Source: JAAXIE01 sp965204245 (lineage in GTDB: Bacteria > Chloroflexota > Dehalococcoidia > Lucifugimonadales > JAAXIE01). From it: a stretch of 64,000 bases of DNA. The stretch lies in NCBI GenBank assembly GCA_965204245.1, contig CBDBED010000013.1, positions 124,001 to 188,000 on the forward strand, read 5' to 3'. The stretch's first letter is position 1. Each line of letters begins with the position of its first letter. This document shows, in pieces, positions 1-7,904 of the stretch. The position numbers and the translations under genes were made by a program. The notes beneath the pieces are model-generated. The model did no database searches and had not been told where the DNA came from. It worked only from the letters and a program-made list of their open reading frames with translations.

Positions 1-1083
1 TCCCGCGAAGGAGTCCGCATAGCTGTTGCTGGTGGGATGCCCCACCTCCGAGTCATCTAGGGCAATGACGCGGTCCGCACCATACGCTGCCAACGCCTGA
101 AACACCTCGTCATTCCCCGGCCCTATCACTATCGCAGCCACCTCGCCCGTGGTTCGCTGGGAAAGCTGGCACGCCTTCCCCAGCAACTGGTATGTCGCAG
201 TGCGCAGGCCCGACGGTGGGGTTTCCACCACGACCCATATCGCCCCATCCTGCCTGCCCGGATACCTCGCCAGACCCGTCAACGCTGCCGTCTGCTCCGG
301 CGGCTCTCTCTGCCCGAAAGCATCCGCCACCCGCTGCACCGCAGCCTGCCGGTCTTCCTCCTCAACCACCTCCGACAAGCGTGAGGACTCCAGAATCTGG
401 ATGTCCGACACCCAGGTCGGTGAACCCGCAGCCCCGAAGAGCGCCGGGTCGGGAGACAGTGCATCAGCTCCAACGTCCAGAATCGGCTTCTGCCTCCCAG
501 CCTCCATGTCGTCCCGGTTGGGGAACCGCTCCGGCATGATCCCCTCGGTAACGCATATCACCGCAGGCAGCGGGCAGCGAACGACCTCATGACCGTCGTC
601 CGTCTCCCGCTCAACCAGCACCGAGTTGCTGCCGTGGTCATAGTCCAGCTTGTAGACATTGCTCACATGAGGCAGCCCCATCAGTTCCGCCAGTTCAGGC
701 CCAACCTGCCCCGTCTCTGCATCCGTCGAATGACGCCCGCAGAAAATCAAGTCGCAAGCCTCTTGCTCCAATGCCATCGCCAGCGTGCGCGCCGTCGCCA
801 GCGTATCCGACCCGGCCATCAGTCGGTCAGTGAGTAATATGCCCCTGTCAGCCCCCATCGCCAGACACTGCACCAGTGCGTCACTCGCCTGCGGCGGCCC
901 CATCGTGATGGCTAGCACATCAGTGGACGTCTGCTCCTTGAGCTTCGCCGCCCTGTCCACCGCCAGCAGATCATACGAATTGACCTCCAGGGGCACCCCT
1001 TCCCGCACGATGGTCTTGGTCTCGTAGTCGAACGTGACCCTCGACAGCACTGGGACCTGCTTGATGCACACTGCTACTTTCAT
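1..1083 (-). CDS. Fused electron transfer flavoprotein beta-alpha (EtfB-EtfA), 3' end outside window
   Basis: The frame is open for 361 codons from ATG 1083 to the window edge. Residues 1 to about 265 form a complete EtfB: it opens MKVAVCIKQVP and carries GSDTLATARTLA and the nucleotide-binding segment GRHSTDAETGQVGPELAE. With no stop, the chain continues from about residue 282 as the EtfA N-terminal domain (GLRTATYQLLGKA, LAAYGADRVIALDD). ETF carries electrons from acyl-CoA and related dehydrogenases to a quinone reductase; the EtfA FAD domain should lie beyond position 1. The ATG overlaps the stop of the upstream nicotinate phosphoribosyltransferase gene as ATGA, so the two are probably translationally coupled. 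Two separate genes is the usual arrangement; the fusion is read directly here. Confidence 0.85.
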   Translation of the reverse strand, partial: MKVAVCIKQVPVLSRVTFDYETKTIVREGVPLEVNSYDLLAVDRAAKLKEQTSTDVLAITMGPPQASDALVQCLAMGADRGILLTDRLMAGSDTLATARTLAMALEQEACDLIFCGRHSTDAETGQVGPELAELMGLPHVSNVYKLDYDHGSNSVLVERETDDGHEVVRCPLPAVICVTEGIMPERFPNRDDMEAGRQKPILDVGADALSPDPALFGAAGSPTWVSDIQILESSRLSEVVEEEDRQAAVQRVADAFGQREPPEQTAALTGLARYPGRQDGAIWVVVETPPSGLRTATYQLLGKACQLSQRTTGEVAAIVIGPGNDEVFQALAAYGADRVIALDDSEVGHPTSNSYADSFAG

Positions 1084-2462
1084 CTTTGTCCTTCATGGGC
1101 CAAGACACCAGCCTTGGCACGTATCTCCCGTTCCGTGGTGTGGCGCAGACTCTCCAGCGCCGGGCTGTGGCGTACCGGATACACGGCCGGCTCCCTCAAC
1201 GCCTTGTAGTCCTCGTGCAATGACGAAAGGTCGGCCTCCAGCCGTTCTCTCATCTGCTGCAGCGTGGGCTGGGGCCCGATTATGCGCCCTTCCTCCATCA
1301 CCTTCTCCATGAGCGCCTCTCCCGTTATCCCGGGCTCATCGCGCTCGGCAATGACGTCATACGCCATTTGCCCCAGCGAGTCCCTGACCCGGTACACCTG
1401 CTTTTCCGATGGCAGTGAGACCTTGCCCTCGCTCAGCTTCATCACAGGATTCCCGCAATAGCTCACCATCTTGTAGGCCATGTCCGCCGTCGGAGCATCC
1501 GCCGACACCCCCATGCGCGTGCCTACGCCGAATATATCAATGGGCGCCCCCTCTGCCGAGAGACGCGCCACGTCATGTTCATCCAGTCCACCGCTGGCCA
1601 CGATTCTTACGTAGTCCAGCCCCGCCTCATCCAAGATCACTCGCACCGCCCGGCTCAAGGCGTCGAAGTTGCCGCTATCCAAGCGCACCCCGAACAGCCG
1701 GTCACCCCGCTCCTCCATCTCCTTCGCGGCAACCACGGCTTGGTGCGCCCCGGCAATGGTGTCGTACGTATCGATGAGAAAGATGGAACGATTCGGAAAG
1801 CTGCGTCCATAAGCTCGGAAAGCCTCAAGCTCGGTTGGAAAACTGGTAACAAAGGAATGGGCCATGGTGCCCGCCGGTGTGATCCCATATACCTTCCCCG
1901 CCAGCACGTTGCTCGTGGAAGCGGCTCCCCCGATGTAGCTGCTCCTCGCTACCTTCATCCCCGCGTCCACCCCGTGAGTGCGCCTCAGCGAGAAATCGCT
2001 GACCACCCTCCCTTGGGCCCCCCATACACACCGCGCCGCTTTGGTGGCGATGACCGTCTGCAAATGCACCTGGTTGATGATAAAGGTCTCTACCGCTTGG
2101 GCCTCCATCACCGTCCCTGTGACCTCCAGTATCGGCTCCTCTGGGAAGAAGACACGCCCCTCAGGTATCGCCCACACGTCCCCCGTGAACCGCATCCGTG
2201 GCAGCGACTCGAGGAAGTCTTCGTGGAATATCCCGGTGCCCCTCAAATACTCAATGTCGCTCTCAGAGAAACTCCACGCTTCCAGATAGCGCAGCACCTC
2301 CTCCAACCCGGCGCACACCATGTATCCACGGTCAGGGGGGGCCGTGCGAACGTGCAAACTGAAGGTCGCTTGGCCCGACATGCCGTTCTCGAAATAGCAT
2401 TGGGCCATCGTCAATTCATAGAGGTCGGTCAGCAGACCCAACTCCGTGCCCTTTAGCACCAT
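1080..2462 (-). CDS. pncB: Nicotinate phosphoribosyltransferase
   Basis: 460 residues, normal for the long bacterial form. The enzyme makes nicotinate mononucleotide from nicotinate and PRPP with ATP, the entry step of NAD salvage in the cytosol. Visible family motifs are LLTDLYELTMAQCYFENGM at the N-terminus, FSLRRTHGVDAGMKVARSSY near residue 155 (around the phosphorylated-His region), GTMAHSFVTSFPTE, the PRPP-side segment GVRLDSGNFDALS, and VASGGLDE followed by GVGTRMGVS. It is the first gene of a two-gene unit with the fused ETF gene, which starts inside its stop codon. A near-consensus promoter lies about 145 bp upstream. Confidence 0.94.
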   Translation of the reverse strand: MVLKGTELGLLTDLYELTMAQCYFENGMSGQATFSLHVRTAPPDRGYMVCAGLEEVLRYLEAWSFSESDIEYLRGTGIFHEDFLESLPRMRFTGDVWAIPEGRVFFPEEPILEVTGTVMEAQAVETFIINQVHLQTVIATKAARCVWGAQGRVVSDFSLRRTHGVDAGMKVARSSYIGGAASTSNVLAGKVYGITPAGTMAHSFVTSFPTELEAFRAYGRSFPNRSIFLIDTYDTIAGAHQAVVAAKEMEERGDRLFGVRLDSGNFDALSRAVRVILDEAGLDYVRIVASGGLDEHDVARLSAEGAPIDIFGVGTRMGVSADAPTADMAYKMVSYCGNPVMKLSEGKVSLPSEKQVYRVRDSLGQMAYDVIAERDEPGITGEALMEKVMEEGRIIGPQPTLQQMRERLEADLSSLHEDYKALREPAVYPVRHSPALESLRHTTEREIRAKAGVLAHEGQR

Positions 2463-2607
2463 ATCAGGCCGCCCCTGTAATCATTCCACCGCGCAACCGT
2501 GCCTAGGTGGGAGTGCGACTCCCCATCATGCTCCTGCCAACTCATTCTCTGACCCATATTGACCTGTGGCGTAATATGCCTGTAGCTTGCTGGGGGAGTT
2601 GCAGCCC

Positions 2608-2637
2608 ATTATGGGTTGTAGCCGAAAAAGGTGTCAA
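2608..2637 (-). promoter_or_regulatory. Sigma-70-type promoter for the pncB-etf unit
   Basis: Read on the minus strand: TTGACA (2637-2632), an 18-base spacer, then CATAAT (2613-2608), followed 146 bases later by the pncB ATG. The -35 is perfect and the -10 matches 5 of 6. The implied 5' leader of about 140 bases has no obvious riboswitch fold by eye. Confidence 0.5.
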
Positions 2638-2742
2638 CGTACCTGACCCCAACGGCCCCCCATAGCCGTTCCCACCGGCCCCCTTCACGAGATGCCTGCG
2701 TCCTGAGCATGACCCCTACGTCCTGAGATGATAGGAGCAACA

Positions 2743-3162
2743 GTGCCCTTCGCCGAAGTTCAGCCCAAACTTCACATCAAGACCGCCCACACCAGCGACC
2801 GCGAGATACCCTCTCATTGGGGACGACTCACCATCCGCCAAGGCCAGACCCCCCAACACCCCGACGACGTACTTCATATCGACCTGCCCGACGACACCCC
2901 ATGGTCCGAAGAGACCGTCCGCAATATCGTCCGCTTCATCGACACTCGCTTGGCCCGAGGGGTGCCCGTATTGGTCGAGTGCGAAGCAGCCGTAAGCCGC
3001 AGCCCCTCCGCTGTCGTCGCTTACCTCATGCACCGCGATGCCCTCAGCGTCGACGCAGCCTTGGAAAAGCTGCGTCAGACCTATCCTCCCGCCGACCCAT
3101 CCGCCCGCATCCTCGACTCCCTCACTTCCTATTTCCGCAATGCGAAGGACTCACCCTCGTAG
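2743..3162 (+). CDS. Dual-specificity phosphatase-like protein
   Basis: 139 residues from GTG 2743, which has ATAGGAGC just upstream; ATG 2728 is the alternative and lacks a good ribosome site. The fold is that of a small cysteine phosphatase: a general-acid-type segment LHIDLPDDTPWSEE, then the P-loop VLVECEAAVSRSPSAVVAYL. The Cys-x5-Arg signature is kept (C-EAAVS-R), but the usual His before Cys is Glu and the usual Gly in the loop is Ala. It may therefore be a weak or altered phosphatase or a binding pseudo-phosphatase. No partner gene is evident; it stands alone between pncB and the repeat-protein gene. Confidence 0.75.
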   Translation: MPFAEVQPKLHIKTAHTSDREIPSHWGRLTIRQGQTPQHPDDVLHIDLPDDTPWSEETVRNIVRFIDTRLARGVPVLVECEAAVSRSPSAVVAYLMHRDALSVDAALEKLRQTYPPADPSARILDSLTSYFRNAKDSPS

Positions 3163-3410
3163 CACCCTTCACATCGGACCCGATGCCGCCCGAGACGCAC
3201 GCGAGCCAGAGACACACGCAAACTATCGTCCAAGGCGTAGGGAGCTATTCCCATCCTGGGCTTCCACATACGTCCGTCTAATCGACATAACCCCTTAGCC
3301 CCAACGAGTTAGTGATCCGGTTTCTATCATCGGCGTTTCTACTCCCGGTTAATCATTGAATACTCCGGCGGTTAGTGGGATGCTATTGTCAATATTGGAA
3401 GGGGGAGACC

Positions 3411-4508
3411 ATGACGCTAAGTAACTTCGGGAGGAATATTAGGGACGCCCTTACCGGCGCCATTGGTGGAGCAGGTGATGTGGCTGAGAGCGCTATCGAT
3501 GCCGCCCGCCGAGGCACCGTAGGAGCCTTGGGAGGCACCCGTGACACAGTCACCGGGTTCCAGGACTTGGTCGGTGACGTCATCAAGGGTGCCATCCACG
3601 CCACTAATGAAGTGGGGACAGAACTTGGCTCCACCGCGAAAGGCGCCGTCATAGGTGTCATTCGCGGTGCTGGCGAAGTCAGCACAGTGACCGTGGGCGT
3701 ATTCAGCGACACCGTGAGGGCAGCCATCAAGGGTACTGGCGAGGTGGGAGGAGATGTAGGCACAGTGGCCCGCAGTGCCGTCGAGGGTGCCATGGAGACC
3801 ACCAAGAGCGTCGGCCTCCGCGCCGAGGACATGGCCTTCAGCATAGCCCGCGGTGCAATCCAGGGTACCCGCGATGTCGGCGGGGACCTCGGCACCACCG
3901 CGCGGGAAACCATCAAGGGCACGGTCACCGGCACTCAGGAAGTCGGCGGCAGCGTCGTCGAAGCCATAGAGGACACCACTCGAGGCCTCATTCGTGGTGC
4001 ATCTGAAGTCGGGGGTGATGTTGCTTCCGTCACCCGCAATGCCGTGGAGGGTGCCATCGAAGCCACCGGCAGCGTCACGGCAAGGGTGCAGGATGCCGCC
4101 TTCAGCGCCGCTAGGGGCGCCATTCACGGCACCCGGGAGATCGGCGGGGACCTCGGTACCACCGCTAGAGATACCATCAACGGCACGGTGGTGGGCACTC
4201 AACAGGTGGGTGGTAACGTGATGACGGCCATAGAGGAGAGCACTCGCGGCCTTATCAAGGGCACCGCTGAGGTCAGCGGCGACGTGGCATCCGTAGCCCG
4301 CAACGCCGTCGAGGAGGCCATCGACAGTGCCAAGAGGATAGGCGTACGCGCAGAAGACGCCGCATCCGCAGCAGCCAACGGGGCCGTAAGCGCAGCCGGC
4401 ACCTTCGGCGAGACCACTCTGAACACGGTGACCGGTGCCGTAACCGGTACCATCTCCGGCGTGCGCGTTGTCGTCCGCGCTCCCTTCAGGGGCGAATCTC
4501 AACAATAG
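3411..4508 (+). CDS. LEA-like protein of 11/22-residue amphipathic repeats
   Basis: 365 residues from ATG 3411, preceded by GGAAGGGGGAG. Almost the whole chain is built of 11-residue steps in pairs, of the form GAIxGTxEVGG followed by DLGTTARETIK-like segments. From residue 148 an 88-residue block (8 x 11) is repeated almost exactly, matching a 264 bp DNA repeat. The chain is rich in Ala, Gly, Thr and charged residues, without Cys or Trp and without a signal peptide. Group-3 LEA and apolipoprotein-like proteins share 11-residue periodicity and form amphipathic helices on membranes or during drying. The specific family is not recognised, and a protective or membrane-surface role is inference. 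The next gene is a BrkB-type membrane protein. Confidence 0.82.
   Translation: MTLSNFGRNIRDALTGAIGGAGDVAESAIDAARRGTVGALGGTRDTVTGFQDLVGDVIKGAIHATNEVGTELGSTAKGAVIGVIRGAGEVSTVTVGVFSDTVRAAIKGTGEVGGDVGTVARSAVEGAMETTKSVGLRAEDMAFSIARGAIQGTRDVGGDLGTTARETIKGTVTGTQEVGGSVVEAIEDTTRGLIRGASEVGGDVASVTRNAVEGAIEATGSVTARVQDAAFSAARGAIHGTREIGGDLGTTARDTINGTVVGTQQVGGNVMTAIEESTRGLIKGTAEVSGDVASVARNAVEEAIDSAKRIGVRAEDAASAAANGAVSAAGTFGETTLNTVTGAVTGTISGVRVVVRAPFRGESQQ
3852..4379 (+). repeat. Two 264 bp direct repeats inside the LEA-like gene
   Basis: Unit one is 3852-4115 and unit two 4116-4379. The offset is exactly 264 bp (88 codons), and each unit holds eight 11-codon steps. Shorter degenerate steps extend upstream towards 3420. 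This looks like growth of the gene by tandem duplication. Confidence 0.75.
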
Positions 4509-4676
4509 ACATCGGCGCAGCTCTTGCCCCTGCTTGATCGTGAGATGTATCTCCGGCCAAGCAGGGGCATGTATTGGGAAACCTCGAGAATCAGCCATCC
4601 GTTCCCACGGGACATCTGCCCTCAGCCCGTGCAACACTGACATAAGCTCTTCTATGTCAGGTGGGATTACTTGCAA

Positions 4677-5675
4677 ATGGCGTCCAGAATCAGAGGATTC
4701 GCCTCGCTCGGCATCGCAGGATGTCGGGAGTTGGTAACTGCTCTACGTAGGCAAATCCTGGACCCTATCGGACGCTCGCTCCTCCGCATTCCCCTCGTGC
4801 TGCTCCTGGTCCGCACCGGCCGAGAGATGGGCCGCGATGATGCCACCCACATGGCCGCCGGTGTTGCCTACTATGCCATCCTCTCCCTTTTCCCCCTCAC
4901 TGTCGGCCTGCTCTTCATTTTCAGCCTGATGCTCGGGGCCGGCTCCTTCGAGGACGACCTAGTGGATTTCTTCGAGACCTATCTGCCCGGCACCAGTGAA
5001 CTCTTAGCTCACAACATCAACGCCGTTCAGGGGGTTAGCGGCCTCCTCGGCGTCATCGGTGTCATCGGCCTCTTCTGGACAGCCAGCGCCATGTTCGGGG
5101 CCATCAGCCGTGCGGTGAACCGTGCGTGGGACATACATGAAGACCGACCCTTTTACGTTGATAAGGTCCGCAATCTCCTCATGTCTTGCGGCGTTGGGAT
5201 TCTGTTTATGACCTCCATGGCCGCCACCACATCCCTTCAGGTTCTGGGACGTGTCGACCTCCCCGGCGTGGGCCGCATGGAATGGCTCGAACACGGCGGC
5301 ATCTATGTCCTCACCCGCCCTCTTCCCTTTATTTTCACCCTCAGCATCTTCTTGTTGATATACAGGTACGTCCCCAACACCGAGACCCGCTGGCGTCACA
5401 TATGGCCGGGAGCCATATTCGCCGCCGTCGCATTCGAAGTGGGCAAGAACCTCTTCGTCTACTATCTCGAGAACTTCGCCGACTACGCCAAGGTCTACGG
5501 CTCCCTCGGCTCCGTCGTAGCCTTCCTCGCCTGGACCTACATCTCCGCCCTCATCCTCATAGCAGGCGCCGAACTCTCCTCCGAGTACGGCCGCATGCGC
5601 CAAGGCATAGGCCAAGGCCGCCCAGTCGACCCAAGCCGTCGCCCCCGCCGCGGCCAAGCCCGCCGCCTAGACTAG
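4677..5675 (+). CDS. YihY/BrkB-family inner-membrane protein
   Basis: 332 residues from ATG 4677; AGGTGGG at 4659-4665 supports it, with TTG 4671 as the alternative. It has the family layout of six hydrophobic spans with HMAAGVAYYAILSLFPL near residue 58, GLLGVIGVIGLFWTASAM, and the C-terminal YAKVYGSLGSVVAFLAWTY segment followed by an Arg-rich tail. The family was once called ribonuclease BN, but the annotation is now discarded; it is thought to be a transporter or envelope protein of unproven substrate. It follows the repeat-protein gene by 168 bp and ends 11 bp from the convergent PIN gene. Confidence 0.87.
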   Translation: MASRIRGFASLGIAGCRELVTALRRQILDPIGRSLLRIPLVLLLVRTGREMGRDDATHMAAGVAYYAILSLFPLTVGLLFIFSLMLGAGSFEDDLVDFFETYLPGTSELLAHNINAVQGVSGLLGVIGVIGLFWTASAMFGAISRAVNRAWDIHEDRPFYVDKVRNLLMSCGVGILFMTSMAATTSLQVLGRVDLPGVGRMEWLEHGGIYVLTRPLPFIFTLSIFLLIYRYVPNTETRWRHIWPGAIFAAVAFEVGKNLFVYYLENFADYAKVYGSLGSVVAFLAWTYISALILIAGAELSSEYGRMRQGIGQGRPVDPSRRPRRGQARRLD

Positions 5676-5686
5676 AGGCCGATCGC

Positions 5687-6178
5687 TCAAATCATGCGAG
5701 GCTGTTGTACGAAGGGCTCTACTATCTCGAATCCGACTAACTGCCCATACTTCATGAGCGCACTGTCGTATGTGTGGAACGTCCGAATAGGTATATTGAT
5801 GTTTCTCAACCACTCCGCAGTGGCCAAGTGAATGGCATCGAAAGGTTTGAGACTCCAACCAGAGACCATAGCACCACGCATTAGCGTCCGGGCTCCCAGG
5901 CTGATATTGTTGTGATGCTCCACTAGGGTGACGACATTCTCGTTGGACCATAGGTTGTCGATGTGTTGCTCCACGGCTTCACTTAGAGCCTGTTGTCGCT
6001 GCTCCGACGCAGCAAACGCAACCTCGATGCGAGAGAGTTCCGCTGTGTATAGACGGACGGAACCATTTGCGCTGCTTTCCAGCAAAGCATCTATGGTAGG
6101 CAAACGCTCCAGAATACCGTTAAGGTAGGATAAGAAGACGTTGGAATCCCAGTACATGGCACGAGGCGCCTCAGGCAT
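5687..6178 (-). CDS. PIN-domain protein (probable RNase toxin-like)
   Basis: 163 residues from ATG 6178. The PIN acidic residues can be placed: Asp in MYWDSNVFLSYLNG, Glu in AELSRIEVAFA, Asp in LKPFDAIHLATA and a final Asp in HTYDSALM. These bind Mg or Mn for single-stranded RNA cleavage in active members. The start overlaps the last 8 bases of the upstream gene, so the pair is a coupled operon in the antitoxin-then-toxin order usual for VapBC. The partner is far larger than a VapB antitoxin, so the toxin role is an inference. Confidence 0.84.
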   Translation of the reverse strand: MPEAPRAMYWDSNVFLSYLNGILERLPTIDALLESSANGSVRLYTAELSRIEVAFAASEQRQQALSEAVEQHIDNLWSNENVVTLVEHHNNISLGARTLMRGAMVSGWSLKPFDAIHLATAEWLRNINIPIRTFHTYDSALMKYGQLVGFEIVEPFVQQPRMI

Positions 6179-6911
6179 CGCGCACTCTTCGAATGGCATC
6201 TTCAGGCAAGGGGTCATGGTCACGGAGCGGAACCGAGCCCCGGGCCTCTCTGAAATCACCTAGAGGCACATCGCCCAGTATCTCTATATCCGTGATTTGT
6301 CGTACACTGAGAGGGCGGCCAGTCGATTGTTCTCGAGACACCCGGCCGCTTACTTTGGCACGGCGTCCCCAAGCTTGTCGCATTAGGTTTTCTTGCCCAG
6401 GCTCCAAGTAACAGCCCACGGCCTTGTCGTGGATAGTATCGTAGAGATTAAAGCGCAGTCCCAACCGGTTACTGAGCGTTTGTACACGTCCTGTAATCGC
6501 CCCAATGGCGTGGGTGGCATTAGGTTGTACAGGGCTCGAGCCATTGCCGTATATTGTGTACTCGACTTCGCGGGTTTCAAAGCGCACATACTCCACCGAG
6601 TTGATCAGCCGTCTCACAGCCTCTACGGCTCTGGAAGTCTCGAGGTCATGATTCATCGCGACTTGTCTCGCAAGGGCGCTCCCGATTCCACCGTAGCCAT
6701 CGACGACCTTCTCTACTTCGATCTGGTTGGTGGCTTCACCTCTCAGTGTGATGATAGCACTGCCGGGCTGCATATCTTCTACAACCCAAGTGACTTTTCC
6801 GTTGGCGGTCAGTGCTGTTATCAAATTTCGAAAGACTGTGACTCCCTCCTGAAGACGGCGGATGTCAACTCTGCCACCCAGTTCAAAGGTAATAGTGTCT
6901 TTGGCCATCAT
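6171..6911 (-). CDS. Uncharacterised 246-residue partner of the PIN protein
   Basis: I do not recognise a named family. The protein starts ATG-ATG (6911 or 6908). The N-terminal half is a mixed alpha/beta region (FELGGRVDIRRLQEGV, VTWVVEDMQPGSAIITLRGE). The C-terminal half, from about residue 140, has a strand-rich stretch (ITGRVQTLSNRLGLRFNLYD, RRAKVSGRVSREQSTGRPLS) that resembles a small OB-like beta barrel. It ends inside the PIN gene start (8-base overlap). Position and coupling suggest an antitoxin or an RNA-recognition partner, but it lacks an obvious AbrB, RHH or Phd fold. Confidence 0.75.
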   Translation of the reverse strand: MMAKDTITFELGGRVDIRRLQEGVTVFRNLITALTANGKVTWVVEDMQPGSAIITLRGEATNQIEVEKVVDGYGGIGSALARQVAMNHDLETSRAVEAVRRLINSVEYVRFETREVEYTIYGNGSSPVQPNATHAIGAITGRVQTLSNRLGLRFNLYDTIHDKAVGCYLEPGQENLMRQAWGRRAKVSGRVSREQSTGRPLSVRQITDIEILGDVPLGDFREARGSVPLRDHDPLPEDAIRRVRDA

Positions 6912-7114
6912 CTATCTCTGTGAAGCCCGATGTTATCTCTAGGTATTGTAACGGCAGGCGACTACCAAGTGTCTAGACCAGGTACAACTTCGTGTAGGTG
7001 TGTTTTCGTCATGAGTCCGGCTTCTCGCCTTGCTACTCCCCACCCTCTTCCCGTACTATCATGACCACTTGACCGTCCGTCGGCCCCACTCCGCACCAAG
7101 GAGCCACCCCCAAC

Positions 7115-7864
7115 ATGAACATCGTGGACTACACGCCCGAAGCCGCCCTCCTCGTTACCCCCCACCCCGACGACGCCGAAGGCGGCTGCGGAGGCACCAT
7201 CGGCAGATGGATTAGCGAGGGCGCAAAGGGCTACTACGTCCTCTGCACCAACGGCGACAAGGGCTCCGGGGACCCGGAGATGACTCGCGAGCGCCTAGCC
7301 GAAATCCGCGAGAAGGAGCAGCAGGAAGCCGCCGACGTCATGGGCGTCACCGAAGTCACCTTCCTCCGTATCCCCGACGGCACCCTCGAGGACAACCACG
7401 AGTTCCGACGGGGCGTCGTCCGCGCCATCCGCAAGTACCGCCCCGATGTCGTGATGTGCATAGACCCTTGGCGCTCCAAGTCCCACACCCACCGCGACCA
7501 CCGTATGAGCGGCTTGGTGACCATGGAAGCCGTCGCCCCCTACGCCTGCAATCCCCACTACTACCCCGATCTGCTAAGAGACGAAGGGCTCGAACCCCAC
7601 TTGGTGAAGGAAATCTTCCTCTGGGGCAGCGAGGATCCCGACACCTACGTGGGCCTCGACATCGAAAACGTGCGCCTCAAGTACGACTCCCTCAGCATGC
7701 ACGCCAGCCAGTTCGTAGGGCGCACTGGCCGGTGGGAACGAATCCAGAACTGGGCTCGCGAGACGGGAGAACCCGCTGGCTTGGAGTTTGCCGAGCGCTT
7801 CCGCCGTCTCAAGGTCGAACCCGACCCCTGGGTTGCCCGCTACTCAGCCAACGGCAACGCCTAG
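7115..7864 (+). CDS. PIG-L family N-deacetylase
   Basis: 249 residues, a usual length for LmbE/PIG-L proteins. The first metal motif is PHPDDAEGGCGGTIGRW near residue 17, and the second is HTHRDHRMSG near residue 127, which together give the His-Asp-His zinc site. Members deacetylate N-acetylglucosaminyl compounds, as in mycothiol, bacillithiol or lincomycin-like pathways. The substrate here is not given by context: the gene is a single transcription unit between the PIN pair and a convergent flavin monooxygenase gene. The start ATG 7115 directly precedes the conserved strand. Confidence 0.9.
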   Translation: MNIVDYTPEAALLVTPHPDDAEGGCGGTIGRWISEGAKGYYVLCTNGDKGSGDPEMTRERLAEIREKEQQEAADVMGVTEVTFLRIPDGTLEDNHEFRRGVVRAIRKYRPDVVMCIDPWRSKSHTHRDHRMSGLVTMEAVAPYACNPHYYPDLLRDEGLEPHLVKEIFLWGSEDPDTYVGLDIENVRLKYDSLSMHASQFVGRTGRWERIQNWARETGEPAGLEFAERFRRLKVEPDPWVARYSANGNA

Positions 7865-7904
7865 ACAAGACACCGTGCCCCTATTGGTGAAGGGTGTGCT
7901 CACC

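Noticed and set aside
3417..4676. 419-residue antisense reading frame on the minus strand
   Set aside because: It is the mirror of the 11-residue-repeat gene. The sense frame has a good ribosome site and clean periodicity.
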